From assembly GCA_022572885.1 (NCBI GenBank), contig JACZVC010000005.1, forward strand, positions 48,058 through 112,057: a stretch of DNA of 64,000 nucleotides, written 5' to 3'. The stretch is from Pseudomonadota bacterium (GTDB lineage Bacteria; Pseudomonadota; Gammaproteobacteria; Steroidobacterales; MnTg04). Both the position numbers and the translations under genes were made by a program. The notes under the pieces were generated by a model, which saw only the letters and a list, made by a program, of their open reading frames with translations, was not told the DNA's origin and searched no databases. This document shows, piece by piece, positions 8,041 to 16,144 of the stretch; within the stretch, counting starts at the first letter, position 1, and every line of letters starts with the position of its first letter.

Positions 8041-8109
8041 TTTTTTGCCCCTGAGTTTCAATTCCTATAGAAAACAATGATTAACATAACCGCAGGGCAT
8101 GGCTGCGGA

Positions 8110-8125
8110 TGTGACTGTGGTCACA
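8110..8125. promoter_or_regulatory. CRP/Vfr-type operator
   Basis: TGTGA-CTGTGG-TCACA matches the consensus TGTGA-N6-TCACA at all ten half-site bases. It lies between the divergent CigR-like gene (start 8040) and the TolB/TPR gene (start 8288). On the minus strand a -10-like TATAGG sits at 8069-8064. A start about seven bases further would place the operator centre near -61, the classic class I activator position for the CigR-like gene. Confidence 0.6.
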
Positions 8126-8287
8126 CAATCCGGTCCGCGTGAGCGCCATCGAGTAAAAATGAGGCAAAACAGTAGGCTGACAAAAAAGATATCCCGGAAA
8201 CAATGATTACGTGACCGAGTAATGGTGGCAGCGGTATCAGCCTTCAACTACCATCGGTTACGCGGCAACGTGAGCAACGGATGACAA

Positions 8288-10345
8288 ATGGGGAAACCTG
8301 GCAATTTTCTGACTGAACTCAAGCGGCGAAACGTCGTTAGGGTCGCTCTGGTCTATGGCATCGTCGCCTGGCTGCTGCTGCAAGTTGTAGACATTGTCGT
8401 ACCCTTGATGGGGCTGCCTGATTGGGTCGGCAAATTCTTCCTCCTGTTGATCGGTATCGGGTTCCCACTGGCGCTGATTTTCGCCTGGGCCTTCGAAATG
8501 ACTCCGGATGGCCTGAAATTGGAAAAGCATGTCGATCGCAGCCAGTCGGTAACTGCTGAAACCGGCAGAAAACTCGATTTCATGATCATTGCCGTGCTGT
8601 TGTTCGCCATCGTATTGTTTGCGCTGGACAAGTTCGTCTGGGTCGATGATCAAGCGCCTGAGTCAGTCATGACCGCAGAGGAACCCGCGATTGCGAAACC
8701 GGTCAACCGCCGGTCGATCGCCGTGTTGCCTTTCGCCAGTCGCAGCGCCAACGAAGACGATCTGTATTTTGTCCAGGGCATGCATGACGATGTGTTGACC
8801 CACTTGGCGCGGATCGGCTCGCTAAAAGTGATTTCCAGGACTTCGGTCATGGAATACCGCGACACCACCAAGAATATGCGCACCATCGGCAAGGAGCTGG
8901 GGGTCGCGACGATCCTCGAAGGCGGCGTGCAAAGAGCGGGCGACCGGGTGCGTATCAACATGCAGTTGATCGATGCCGTGACCGACGAACACCTGTGGGC
9001 CGACACCTATGACCGGCAATTGACCACGGCGAATATTTTTGCGATCCAGAGCGAAATCGCCAGTGCGATTGCCGCTGCCCTGCATGCCACCTTGTCGCCG
9101 GCCGAGCAACAGGCGCTGGCTAGTGTCCCGACCGAGAATTTGCGGGCCTATGATTTTTTCCAGCGCGGTCGGGCCATCCAGCGGAATGCTGGCGGGAAAG
9201 CTCAGGAACAGCGGTTGCAACTGTTCGAACAGGCGGTGTTGCTGGATCCGGATTTTGCCCTGGCGCATGCAGCACTGGCCAGCGCGTACACGGACCGGTA
9301 CTGGTTTTTTGGCCGCGACAAGTCTGACCTCGCGCTGGCCCGCACGGCGATCGACAAAGCTTTCGAACTGAATCCCGGCATGCCGGAAGCACACATCGCG
9401 TTGTCAGATTTTTATTATCATGGCTTTTTGGACTATGACCGGGCGCTCGAGCAGCTTGATATCGCGATCCCGATGGTACCGGGGAATGCGGAGGCAATTG
9501 CGATTCGCTCATTTATCCTGAGGCGGCGCGGCAAATTCGACGATTCCATTCCCGATCTGGAGCGCGCGATCGATCTGGATCCGCGTAACGCTTTGTGGTC
9601 TTTCGAAGTGGGAAACACTTATGGGCATCTGGGTCGATGGGATCGAGCTATTAGCTATTACGACAGGGCAGTTCAATTATCGCCAAATGATCCATACAAC
9701 AGGCTTCTTCGGGCCTATGCGCTGATCGCTCTGGACATCGATTCTACGGCGTTGCGGGATATGATGACCGACCCGACCTTGCCCGATTCGCCGAATTTGA
9801 TCCTGTCCCGGTGGGAAACGGCCATGCAAAATCGCGATCATGACCTGGCGATGGACGCGATCGAGCGCAGCGAGTCCGAGGTATTGGATATACAGAACGA
9901 TTTTTTTCCTCTGGACCTCTTGCGGGGGCGGACAGAGTTTTACCTGGGCGACCGGGACAAAGCGGCCGGGTATTTCGAGTCCGCCAAAGCCGTATTGGAA
10001 AGCAAGTCCAGGGATTCACCGAACGACCCGAGAATCTTCAGTGCGCTCGGTTTGGTGCACGCGGGTCTGGGTGAGAAGCATAAGGCGCTCGAAGCGGCGC
10101 AAACCGCCTATGAATTGCTCCCCGTGAGCGTAGACGCCATGGCCGGCCCGGTTTATGTCTTCCATTACGCAATTACCTACGCGATGCTCGATCAGCACGC
10201 CGCCGCGATTGCCAAGCTGGAAGAATTGCTTTCGCGACCGAATGGCTGGAGCCTGAATCTCGTTCTGCTTTATCCGGAATTTGAAAAACTGCATGATGAA
10301 CCGGCATTCGCAGCGCTCGTAGAAAAACATCGCGTCCGTGATTGA
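8288..10345 (+). CDS. membrane-anchored TolB/FlgO-like domain plus TPR protein (paralogue 1)
   Basis: 685 residues. The N-terminus (LKRRNVVRVALVYGIVAW) opens a two- or three-helix membrane region (about 15-80), with a further segment near 98-116. Next comes a TolB-N/FlgO-like domain starting SIAVLPFASRS near 143 and ending around DEHLWADTYDRQL. The C-terminal 420 residues are TPR-like helices (ALAHAALASAYTDRYW, PEAHIALSDFYYHG, ALWSFEVGNTYGHLG). The architecture matches the many regulator-like or cyclase-associated TPR proteins of marine gammaproteobacteria. No enzymatic domain is visible, so a scaffold or sensor role is most likely. A shorter paralogue sits at 61332-62999. Confidence 0.75.
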   Translation: MGKPGNFLTELKRRNVVRVALVYGIVAWLLLQVVDIVVPLMGLPDWVGKFFLLLIGIGFPLALIFAWAFEMTPDGLKLEKHVDRSQSVTAETGRKLDFMIIAVLLFAIVLFALDKFVWVDDQAPESVMTAEEPAIAKPVNRRSIAVLPFASRSANEDDLYFVQGMHDDVLTHLARIGSLKVISRTSVMEYRDTTKNMRTIGKELGVATILEGGVQRAGDRVRINMQLIDAVTDEHLWADTYDRQLTTANIFAIQSEIASAIAAALHATLSPAEQQALASVPTENLRAYDFFQRGRAIQRNAGGKAQEQRLQLFEQAVLLDPDFALAHAALASAYTDRYWFFGRDKSDLALARTAIDKAFELNPGMPEAHIALSDFYYHGFLDYDRALEQLDIAIPMVPGNAEAIAIRSFILRRRGKFDDSIPDLERAIDLDPRNALWSFEVGNTYGHLGRWDRAISYYDRAVQLSPNDPYNRLLRAYALIALDIDSTALRDMMTDPTLPDSPNLILSRWETAMQNRDHDLAMDAIERSESEVLDIQNDFFPLDLLRGRTEFYLGDRDKAAGYFESAKAVLESKSRDSPNDPRIFSALGLVHAGLGEKHKALEAAQTAYELLPVSVDAMAGPVYVFHYAITYAMLDQHAAAIAKLEELLSRPNGWSLNLVLLYPEFEKLHDEPAFAALVEKHRVRD

Positions 10346-10442
10346 CTGCTACCGGTCAATTACGATAGGAAACCGCCCTTCATAATACACCGGGTATTGA
10401 CTAAGCTAGCGTACCGGCTCGCGCCACACTGATCATAAAACG

Positions 10443-11126
10443 ATGCCTGAAATTTACCTGGTGAGACACGGCGAAACCGCGATCAACAGTACACAGTATG
10501 ACCGGCTGTCGGAGCTGGGACTCGAGCAGGCCAGGTCACTGGGCCGGTATTTCTCAAAACTGAACCCTGGCTTCGACCGTGTCGTGACCGGCAGCATGCA
10601 ACGCCACGTACAGACCGCCAACGCCACCGTCGAGGCAATGGCAATCAGCGTCGAAACCGAGCAACACCCGGGCCTTGATGAATATGATTTCATCGCACTA
10701 TGCAGCGCGTTCGCCAGCCAGTATCCGGAAAAGGCCACCGGCCTGACCGAGACCGGCCATGTCGATGGGATCAAGGGTTTTTACAAAGTCTTGAAGCAGG
10801 CGTTGCTGGCATGGAGCAAGGATCGCCTGCAAGGGCCGTTGCCCGAATCCTGGCCGGAATTCGAGCAGCGGGTGGCCGATGCATTAAGTTTCCTGCGCCA
10901 CGGCGAGCGGGTGCTCGTCATCAGTTCGGGTGGCCCGATCGCCGTGCTGACCGGCCAGGTGCTCGGCATCAGCAGCGCAATGAAAATACAGCTCAACATA
11001 CAAGTAAGAAACTGCGCCTACAGCCGGTTTTTCTTCAATGACCAGACCGTGCTGCTGGATAGCTTCAACAATACCGCCCACCTGGAACCTGGTGCATTAA
11101 TGCCGGTGCAGAGGACTGAAACGTGA
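10443..11126 (+). CDS. histidine phosphatase superfamily protein with altered second catalytic His
   Basis: 227 residues. It begins [15 protein letters not shown], the RHG motif with the phospho-accepting His near residue 9; a conserved Arg lies near residue 54 ([11 protein letters not shown]) and an acid in LDEYDF. The C-terminal catalytic motif, normally S/T-H-G-G, reads SSGGPIAV, so the second His is Ser. This may alter or abolish phosphatase chemistry, or mark a subfamily. The stop overlaps the next gene's GTG start (GTGA, 11123-11126), so it is the first gene of an operon with an acyl-CoA dehydrogenase and a kinase-like gene. It may act on a phosphorylated intermediate of that pathway. 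Confidence 0.8.
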   Translation: MPEIYLVRHGETAINSTQYDRLSELGLEQARSLGRYFSKLNPGFDRVVTGSMQRHVQTANATVEAMAISVETEQHPGLDEYDFIALCSAFASQYPEKATGLTETGHVDGIKGFYKVLKQALLAWSKDRLQGPLPESWPEFEQRVADALSFLRHGERVLVISSGGPIAVLTGQVLGISSAMKIQLNIQVRNCAYSRFFFNDQTVLLDSFNNTAHLEPGALMPVQRTET

Positions 11127-12331
11127 ATTTCCAAAACTCAGACAAGGTCAGCAAGCTCACGGAGCGTCTCGAGAAGTTCATGGATGCGAATATTTACCCG
11201 GTCGAGCAAAGTTACCGGCAGGCGATCCAAGCATCGGAAAATCGCTGGGTCACGCCGGCATTGATGAATGAACTCAAGGGAAAGGCCAGGCAAGAAGAGC
11301 TGTGGAATCTTTTTCTGCCAGACGATGAGTATGGCGCCGGTCTGAGTAATCTCGAGTACGCACCGCTGGCTGAGCTCATGGGAAGGGTCCTGTGGTGTTC
11401 GGAGGTTTTTAATTGCAGCGCGCCAGACACCGGCAACATGGAGGTGCTGGCTCAATACGGTAGCCAGGCACAAAAAAAGCAATGGCTGACGCCGTTGCTG
11501 AACGGGGAGATTCGTTCGGCTTTCGCCATGACCGAGCCGGCGGTCGCCTCGTCCGATGCCACCAATATCGAGTGTTCGATCGTCGCCGACGGCGATGATT
11601 ACCTCATCAATGGCCGCAAGTGGTTTATCACCGGCGCCATGCACGAAAATTGCCGCATCCTGATCGTCATGGGCAAGACCGCGCCGGATAATCCGGACCG
11701 TCACCGGCAGCAATCGATGATCCTGGTGCCAATGGATACGCCCGGCGTTAAGGTGGAGCGACCGCTAACCACGCTGGGCTACGACGATCCGCCATTTGGT
11801 CACGCCGAACTGTCATTCACCGATGTGCGCGTACCGGCCGCCAACCTGATCCTGGGCGAGGGCAGGGGCTTTGAAATAGCCCAGGGGCGTCTCGGCCCCG
11901 GCCGGATTCATCACTGCATGCGGCTGGTCGGGCTTGCGCAAAGAGGCCTCGAAGCGATGTGCCGCCGCGCCGAACAACGCGTAGCGTTTGGCAAGAAACT
12001 CAGTGAACAGGGTTCGGTTCGTGAGGACATAGCGAAATCCGCCTGCGAAATAGACCAGGCGCGCCTGTTGACGCTGAAAACGGCGGACACGATGGACCGT
12101 GACGGCAACAAGGCAGCCAGGAACGAGATCGCGATGATTAAAATCATTGCGCCGGCGATGGCTTGCCGGGTACTCGACCGCGCCATCCAGATTCACGGCG
12201 CGGCCGGTCTGCACGACGACCTGTTCCTCTCGGAAGCCTATACCTATGCCAGGCAGATTCGCCTGGCGGATGGCCCCGACCAGGTACACATGAACGCATT
12301 GGGACGCTGGCTGGTCCGGGAACATAATTAG
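11123..12331 (+). CDS. acyl-CoA dehydrogenase, ACAD10/ACAD11 type
   Basis: 402 residues with GTG start overlapping the preceding stop. Family motifs: [17 protein letters not shown] (FAD/substrate signature), [10 protein letters not shown], and a C-terminal [34 protein letters not shown]. The ADGPDxVH ending is typical of the ACAD10/11 branch, which pairs with a phosphotransferase. In that system a 4-hydroxyacyl-CoA is phosphorylated and the dehydrogenase removes the phosphate while forming an enoyl-CoA. The next gene is exactly such a phosphotransferase, 12 bases on. Electrons would pass to ETF (etfBA is at 56767-58457). Exact substrate unproven. Confidence 0.88.
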   Translation: MNFQNSDKVSKLTERLEKFMDANIYPVEQSYRQAIQASENRWVTPALMNELKGKARQEELWNLFLPDDEYGAGLSNLEYAPLAELMGRVLWCSEVFNCSAPDTGNMEVLAQYGSQAQKKQWLTPLLNGEIRSAFAMTEPAVASSDATNIECSIVADGDDYLINGRKWFITGAMHENCRILIVMGKTAPDNPDRHRQQSMILVPMDTPGVKVERPLTTLGYDDPPFGHAELSFTDVRVPAANLILGEGRGFEIAQGRLGPGRIHHCMRLVGLAQRGLEAMCRRAEQRVAFGKKLSEQGSVREDIAKSACEIDQARLLTLKTADTMDRDGNKAARNEIAMIKIIAPAMACRVLDRAIQIHGAAGLHDDLFLSEAYTYARQIRLADGPDQVHMNALGRWLVREHN

Positions 12332-12343
12332 GACAGCGAAAGC

Positions 12344-13375
12344 ATGGGCTACGAAAGAAAGCTGGTCGATGAGCAAAAACTGGCCGCTTACCTGGAAAGT
12401 CATCTCGATGGGTTCCGCGGGCCGTTGAACGCAGAAAAGTTTCCCGACGGCCAGTCAAACCCGACTTTTCGTATCGACGCCGCGTCCGGCGTTTACGTGC
12501 TGCGCCGAAAACCGCCGGGCAAACTGCTGAAATCTGCGCACGCGGTTGACCGTGAATACCGGGTTATTTCCGCCCTTGCCAACAGCGATGTTCCGGTCGC
12601 ACGGGCTTATCATTTGTGCACCGACGAATCTGTTATCGGCAGCATGTTCTACCTGATGGAGTACATGGAAGGGCGCATTTTCTGGGACCCCGCGTTACCC
12701 GGACTCGACCCGGATGAAAGAGGCGCGGTCTATGAAGAAATGAGCCGGGTACTCGCGCACATTCACGCGATCGATCCGGACGCGCACGGCCTCGCTGATT
12801 TTGGCAAGCCCGGCAATTACTTCGAGCGGCAATTCGACCGCTGGAGCGGACAGTATCGTGCGTCCGAGACCGAAGGCATAGAAGACATGGAAACGCTGAT
12901 GGCCTGGCTGGCCGCAAACCTGCCGCCGGACGACGGCCAAGTCTCCCTGGTGCACGGGGATTTTCGCCTGGACAACCTGATCTTCGATCCGCTCGAAGCT
13001 CAGATTATTGCCGTCGTCGACTGGGAACTATCCACGCTGGGCCACCCATTGGCGGATCTCGCTTACCAGTGCATGCAATGGCATTTCCCAAACACCGGAA
13101 AACTTCGCGGTCTGGCGGATGTCGATATCGTTACACTGGGGATACCGAACGAAGATGCGTATGTTGCTGCCTATCTCGAACAAGCAGGCATGCCGGTGGT
13201 GGAAAACTGGTCTTTTTACCTGGCGTTTTGTTTCTTCCGCCTGGCGGCGATCGTGCAGGGGGTGAAGAAAAGAGCGCTCGATGGCAACGCTTCGAACCAG
13301 GCCGCGCTGCAAATGGGCGAGTTGGTCTACCCACTGTCGGCCCTGGGTGTGAAAACCATAGCAAAGTCCCCTTGA
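12344..13375 (+). CDS. phosphotransferase family protein (APH-like kinase, ACAD10/11 partner)
   Basis: 343 residues of the aminoglycoside-phosphotransferase/ChoK fold. Visible motifs: FPDGQSNPTFRI (nucleotide loop), the ATP-lysine segment YVLRRKPPGKLLKSAH, the catalytic Brenner-like loop LVHGDFRLDNLIFD near residue 205, and the metal-binding VVDWELSTLGHPLADLAY. The start ATG has AGGACAG upstream. It belongs to the LvaA/ACAD11-kinase group rather than to antibiotic resistance enzymes. With the preceding dehydrogenase it likely phosphorylates the 4-hydroxyl of acyl-CoA substrates so that they can enter beta-oxidation. Substrate is inferred from family and operon. Confidence 0.85.
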   Translation: MGYERKLVDEQKLAAYLESHLDGFRGPLNAEKFPDGQSNPTFRIDAASGVYVLRRKPPGKLLKSAHAVDREYRVISALANSDVPVARAYHLCTDESVIGSMFYLMEYMEGRIFWDPALPGLDPDERGAVYEEMSRVLAHIHAIDPDAHGLADFGKPGNYFERQFDRWSGQYRASETEGIEDMETLMAWLAANLPPDDGQVSLVHGDFRLDNLIFDPLEAQIIAVVDWELSTLGHPLADLAYQCMQWHFPNTGKLRGLADVDIVTLGIPNEDAYVAAYLEQAGMPVVENWSFYLAFCFFRLAAIVQGVKKRALDGNASNQAALQMGELVYPLSALGVKTIAKSP

Positions 13376-13506
13376 TCTGACGCAACTAAAGCAGGGGGCC
13401 GGCTGCTATAGTTAGACCGGTTCAAAAATGATGGAGCCAGGTGATGCCGGGTGCATACGGCGCTGGTGGCGAAGGAATGCTTAGCAAAGATACACAGGAA
13501 ATCCCG

Positions 13507-14124
13507 ATGCAGGCCGAGGGCCTGGAACTGTGGCGCGGTGATCGTTGCCTGTTCAGGGATTTATCCTTTGCACTGCCCGAGGGAGCAGTGCTGCATGTGT
13601 CCGGAGCCAACGGTTGCGGCAAGACCAGCCTGTTACGCGTGTTGTGCGGTCTGACCGAGCCCGAGGAGGGCGAGATACGCTGGCGCGGCCGCAACATTCG
13701 CCGTTGTCGCGATGATTTTCAGCACGCATTCGCGTGGCTGGGCCATCTGAACGGGTTCAAAGCCGAACTCAGCGCCCGGGAGAACCTGGCGTTTTCCGTT
13801 TCCCTGAGACGCGAGACAGACCCGGATGTCCGGAACGATACACTGGACCAGGTCGGTCTCGATGCTGTCGCGGATTTGCCGTGCCGGGTGCTTTCTGCGG
13901 GACAAAAAAGGCGGCTGTCGCTGGCGACGATCATGCTCAGCGCGGCACAACTCTGGATTCTCGACGAGCCATTCACCAACCTGGACGTCGAAGGGCGCGA
14001 CATGATCTCCGGGATGCTCGATCGCCACTGTGCCGATGGCGGCACGGCTATCGTCGCCGCACACCAGGAACTCGGTGTCGAGCAAAGCTATCTGCAACAC
14101 CTCAACATGGAGGACACAGGGTGA
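13507..14124 (+). CDS. ccmA: cytochrome c biogenesis ATP-binding export protein CcmA
   Basis: An ABC ATPase of about 205 residues, normal length for CcmA. Walker A is SGANGCGKTSLL near residue 35, the signature is LSAGQKRRLSLA, and Walker B is LWILDEPFTNLD. With CcmB it forms the transporter that drives release of holo-CcmE from CcmC. I chose the ATG at 13507 (AGGA upstream, family length); in-frame ATGs at 13441 and 13477 would give longer forms. It is the first gene of a tightly packed ccm operon; the stop overlaps ccmB as GTGA. Confidence 0.93.
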   Translation: MQAEGLELWRGDRCLFRDLSFALPEGAVLHVSGANGCGKTSLLRVLCGLTEPEEGEIRWRGRNIRRCRDDFQHAFAWLGHLNGFKAELSARENLAFSVSLRRETDPDVRNDTLDQVGLDAVADLPCRVLSAGQKRRLSLATIMLSAAQLWILDEPFTNLDVEGRDMISGMLDRHCADGGTAIVAAHQELGVEQSYLQHLNMEDTG

Positions 14125-14798
14125 GCGGTCCGCTAGCGGGGTTTGGCGTGGTTTTGGCGCGCGATCTGCGGCTGGCTTTCCACCGCCCCGGCGAAATGGC
14201 CAATCCGTTGTTGTTCTTCATTTTGATTACCGCGATATTTCCACTCGGACTCAGCCCGGAACCAGAGCTGTTGCGGACGGTCGCGCCCGGCATCCTCTGG
14301 GGCGCCGCCTTGTTGTCATCGCTGCTGGCGCTCGACTTGTTGTTTAGAAGCGATTACGAAGACGGCAGCCTGGAGCAGCTGGTCCTGAGCGGCCACTCGC
14401 TGCCGGTACTGGTGCTGGCGAAAACGCTGGCCCACTGGATGGTCAGCGGGTTGCCGCTGGTACTGGTCGCTCCGTTGCTGGCCAGCGCTTTGTACCTCCC
14501 GGCGGAGGCCTGGGGAACGCTGATGCTCGGCTTGCTGCTTGGCACACCCACCCTCAGCCTGCTGGGCGCCATGGGTGCGGCGCTAACCACCGGCCTCGGG
14601 ACCGGCAGCGCTCTGCTATCATTGCTGGTCTTGCCGTTGGCCACGCCGATACTGATTTTCGGCGCCAGGGGAGTCGACCTGGCGGTGCAGGGCATGGATC
14701 CGGTGGGTCCCCTGTACTTACTGGCTGCGATACTGTTTCTCGCGTTGAGTCTGTTGCCGCTGGCTATTGCCACGGCTGTGCGTATTAGTCTGGATTAA
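14121..14798 (+). CDS. ccmB: heme exporter protein CcmB
   Basis: 225 residues with a GTG start at 14121 overlapping the ccmA stop. A cytoplasmic FGVVLARDLRLAFHRPGEMANPLLFFI start is typical of CcmB, followed by six hydrophobic segments and the conserved SDYEDGSLEQLVLSG motif near residue 75. It is the membrane partner of CcmA in System I cytochrome c maturation. A much longer open frame extends upstream through ccmA in another frame; it is not coding. Confidence 0.93.
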   Translation: MSGPLAGFGVVLARDLRLAFHRPGEMANPLLFFILITAIFPLGLSPEPELLRTVAPGILWGAALLSSLLALDLLFRSDYEDGSLEQLVLSGHSLPVLVLAKTLAHWMVSGLPLVLVAPLLASALYLPAEAWGTLMLGLLLGTPTLSLLGAMGAALTTGLGTGSALLSLLVLPLATPILIFGARGVDLAVQGMDPVGPLYLLAAILFLALSLLPLAIATAVRISLD

Positions 14799-14803
14799 GC
14801 TTT

Positions 14804-15529
14804 ATGTGGAAAATATTTCATCAATTTGGCTCTCCACCCCACTTTTACCGTCTGGCGGGCTACCTGATACCGTGGTTCGGCGCCACGGCGCTGGTCCTGA
14901 TCCTGGTCGCGACTTATGGCGGCCTGGTGCTGGCGCCGGCCGACTACCAGCAAGGTGACGGTTTCCGGATCATTTATGTCCATGTTCCCAGCGCATCGAT
15001 GTCGTTGTTCGCTTATACGCTGATGGCCGCCGCCGCCGGCATCGGGCTGATCTGGCGTATCAAGCTTGCCCATGCAATTGCCGCCGCGGCCGCACCGATC
15101 GGCGCCTCGTTTACGTTCCTGGCGCTGGCGACCGGCTCTATCTGGGGCAAGCCGATGTGGGGAACCTGGTGGGCCTGGGACGCTCGGCTGACCTCTGAAC
15201 TGATCCTGCTGTTTCTGTTCCTGGGATATATGTCGCTCAGGGCGGCCTACGACGACACCGGCAAGGCAGACCGGGCCAGCGGCCTGCTCGCGGTGGTCGG
15301 CGTGGTCAACGTACCGATCATTCATTATTCGGTGGTCTGGTGGAATTCCCTGCACCAGGGGGCAACCATCATGAAGTTCGGCAAGCCCGCCATCACCGGT
15401 GACATGCTGTGGCCGTTGCTGATGATGCTCGCCGGTTTTGGCTGTTATTTCGCGACCGTCCTGATGATCCGGACGCGCAGCCAGGTATTGCAGCGCGAGC
15501 GAAATTCCCGCTGGCTTAGTGATTTATAA
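14804..15529 (+). CDS. ccmC: heme transport protein CcmC
   Basis: 241 residues, six membrane spans. The periplasmic tryptophan-rich WGTWWAWDARLTSELIL motif near residue 125 is the heme-handling signature. Conserved His residues are present in the flanking loops (IYVHVPSA, NVPIIHYSVVWW). CcmC loads heme onto CcmE. It begins five bases after the ccmB stop. Confidence 0.95.
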   Translation: MWKIFHQFGSPPHFYRLAGYLIPWFGATALVLILVATYGGLVLAPADYQQGDGFRIIYVHVPSASMSLFAYTLMAAAAGIGLIWRIKLAHAIAAAAAPIGASFTFLALATGSIWGKPMWGTWWAWDARLTSELILLFLFLGYMSLRAAYDDTGKADRASGLLAVVGVVNVPIIHYSVVWWNSLHQGATIMKFGKPAITGDMLWPLLMMLAGFGCYFATVLMIRTRSQVLQRERNSRWLSDL

Positions 15530-15545
15530 AGAGAGATATATCAAT

Positions 15546-15710
15546 ATGTTATCAGACTTTCTTCACATGGGAGGTTATGCGGGCTACGTCTGGAGCAGCT
15601 TTGGCCTGACCGCCGCGGTCCTCCTGATCAATCTGGCTGGCGCCAGGCGGCAGTTCAAACAAAGGCTGGCCTTCGTCCGGCGACGGGCGGCAGCCGAGGA
15701 CCAGACATGA
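15546..15710 (+). CDS. ccmD: heme exporter protein CcmD
   Basis: A 54-residue single-pass membrane protein: MLSDFLHMGGYAGYVWSSFG, then a hydrophobic helix, then a basic tail (RRQFKQRLAFVRRRA). Size, GGYAGYVW motif and position between ccmC and ccmE are diagnostic. I use the ATG at 15546 (GAGAGA upstream) over a start at 15519 that would overlap ccmC. Role: stabilises the CcmABC-CcmE complex. Confidence 0.9.
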   Translation: MLSDFLHMGGYAGYVWSSFGLTAAVLLINLAGARRQFKQRLAFVRRRAAAEDQT

Positions 15711-16144
15711 AAAAACGTTATCAAAGAGGCATCCAAGTAGCATTGGTGCTCGCCGGCGTCGGCATCGCCGTGGCGCTCATGCTCAGGGCTTTCGATGAAA
15801 ATATCCTGTATTTCTATACGCCCAAGCAGGTGGTGGCGGGCGAGGCGCCCGACGGCAGGCGTTTCCGCCTTGGTGGCCTGGTAACGCTCGGCAGCATCGA
15901 GCGAGAACCTGGTTCGCTGAAAGTCAGTTTCCTGGTAACCGACAACCACAAAACGCTGCCGGTTGAATACGTGGGCGTGTTACCGGACTTGTTCCGCGAC
16001 GGGCAGGGGGTAATCGCCCACGGCACCATGAACGATGGCGGTGTGTTCATCGCCGACGAAGTGCTGGCCAAACACGATGAGAATTACATGCCACCGGAAG
16101 TAGCCGAAGCGCTGAAAGAAGTGCATGGAGAAAACGAGTCGTGA
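15707..16144 (+). CDS. ccmE: cytochrome c-type biogenesis protein CcmE, heme chaperone
   Basis: 145 residues with an N-terminal membrane anchor (about 9-27) and a periplasmic OB-fold. The covalent heme-binding His is in VLAKHDENYMP near residue 125, with the following Tyr present. The His-type motif (not the Cys variant) is kept. Its ATG overlaps the ccmD stop and its stop overlaps the ccmF start. Confidence 0.95.
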   Translation: MKKRYQRGIQVALVLAGVGIAVALMLRAFDENILYFYTPKQVVAGEAPDGRRFRLGGLVTLGSIEREPGSLKVSFLVTDNHKTLPVEYVGVLPDLFRDGQGVIAHGTMNDGGVFIADEVLAKHDENYMPPEVAEALKEVHGENES

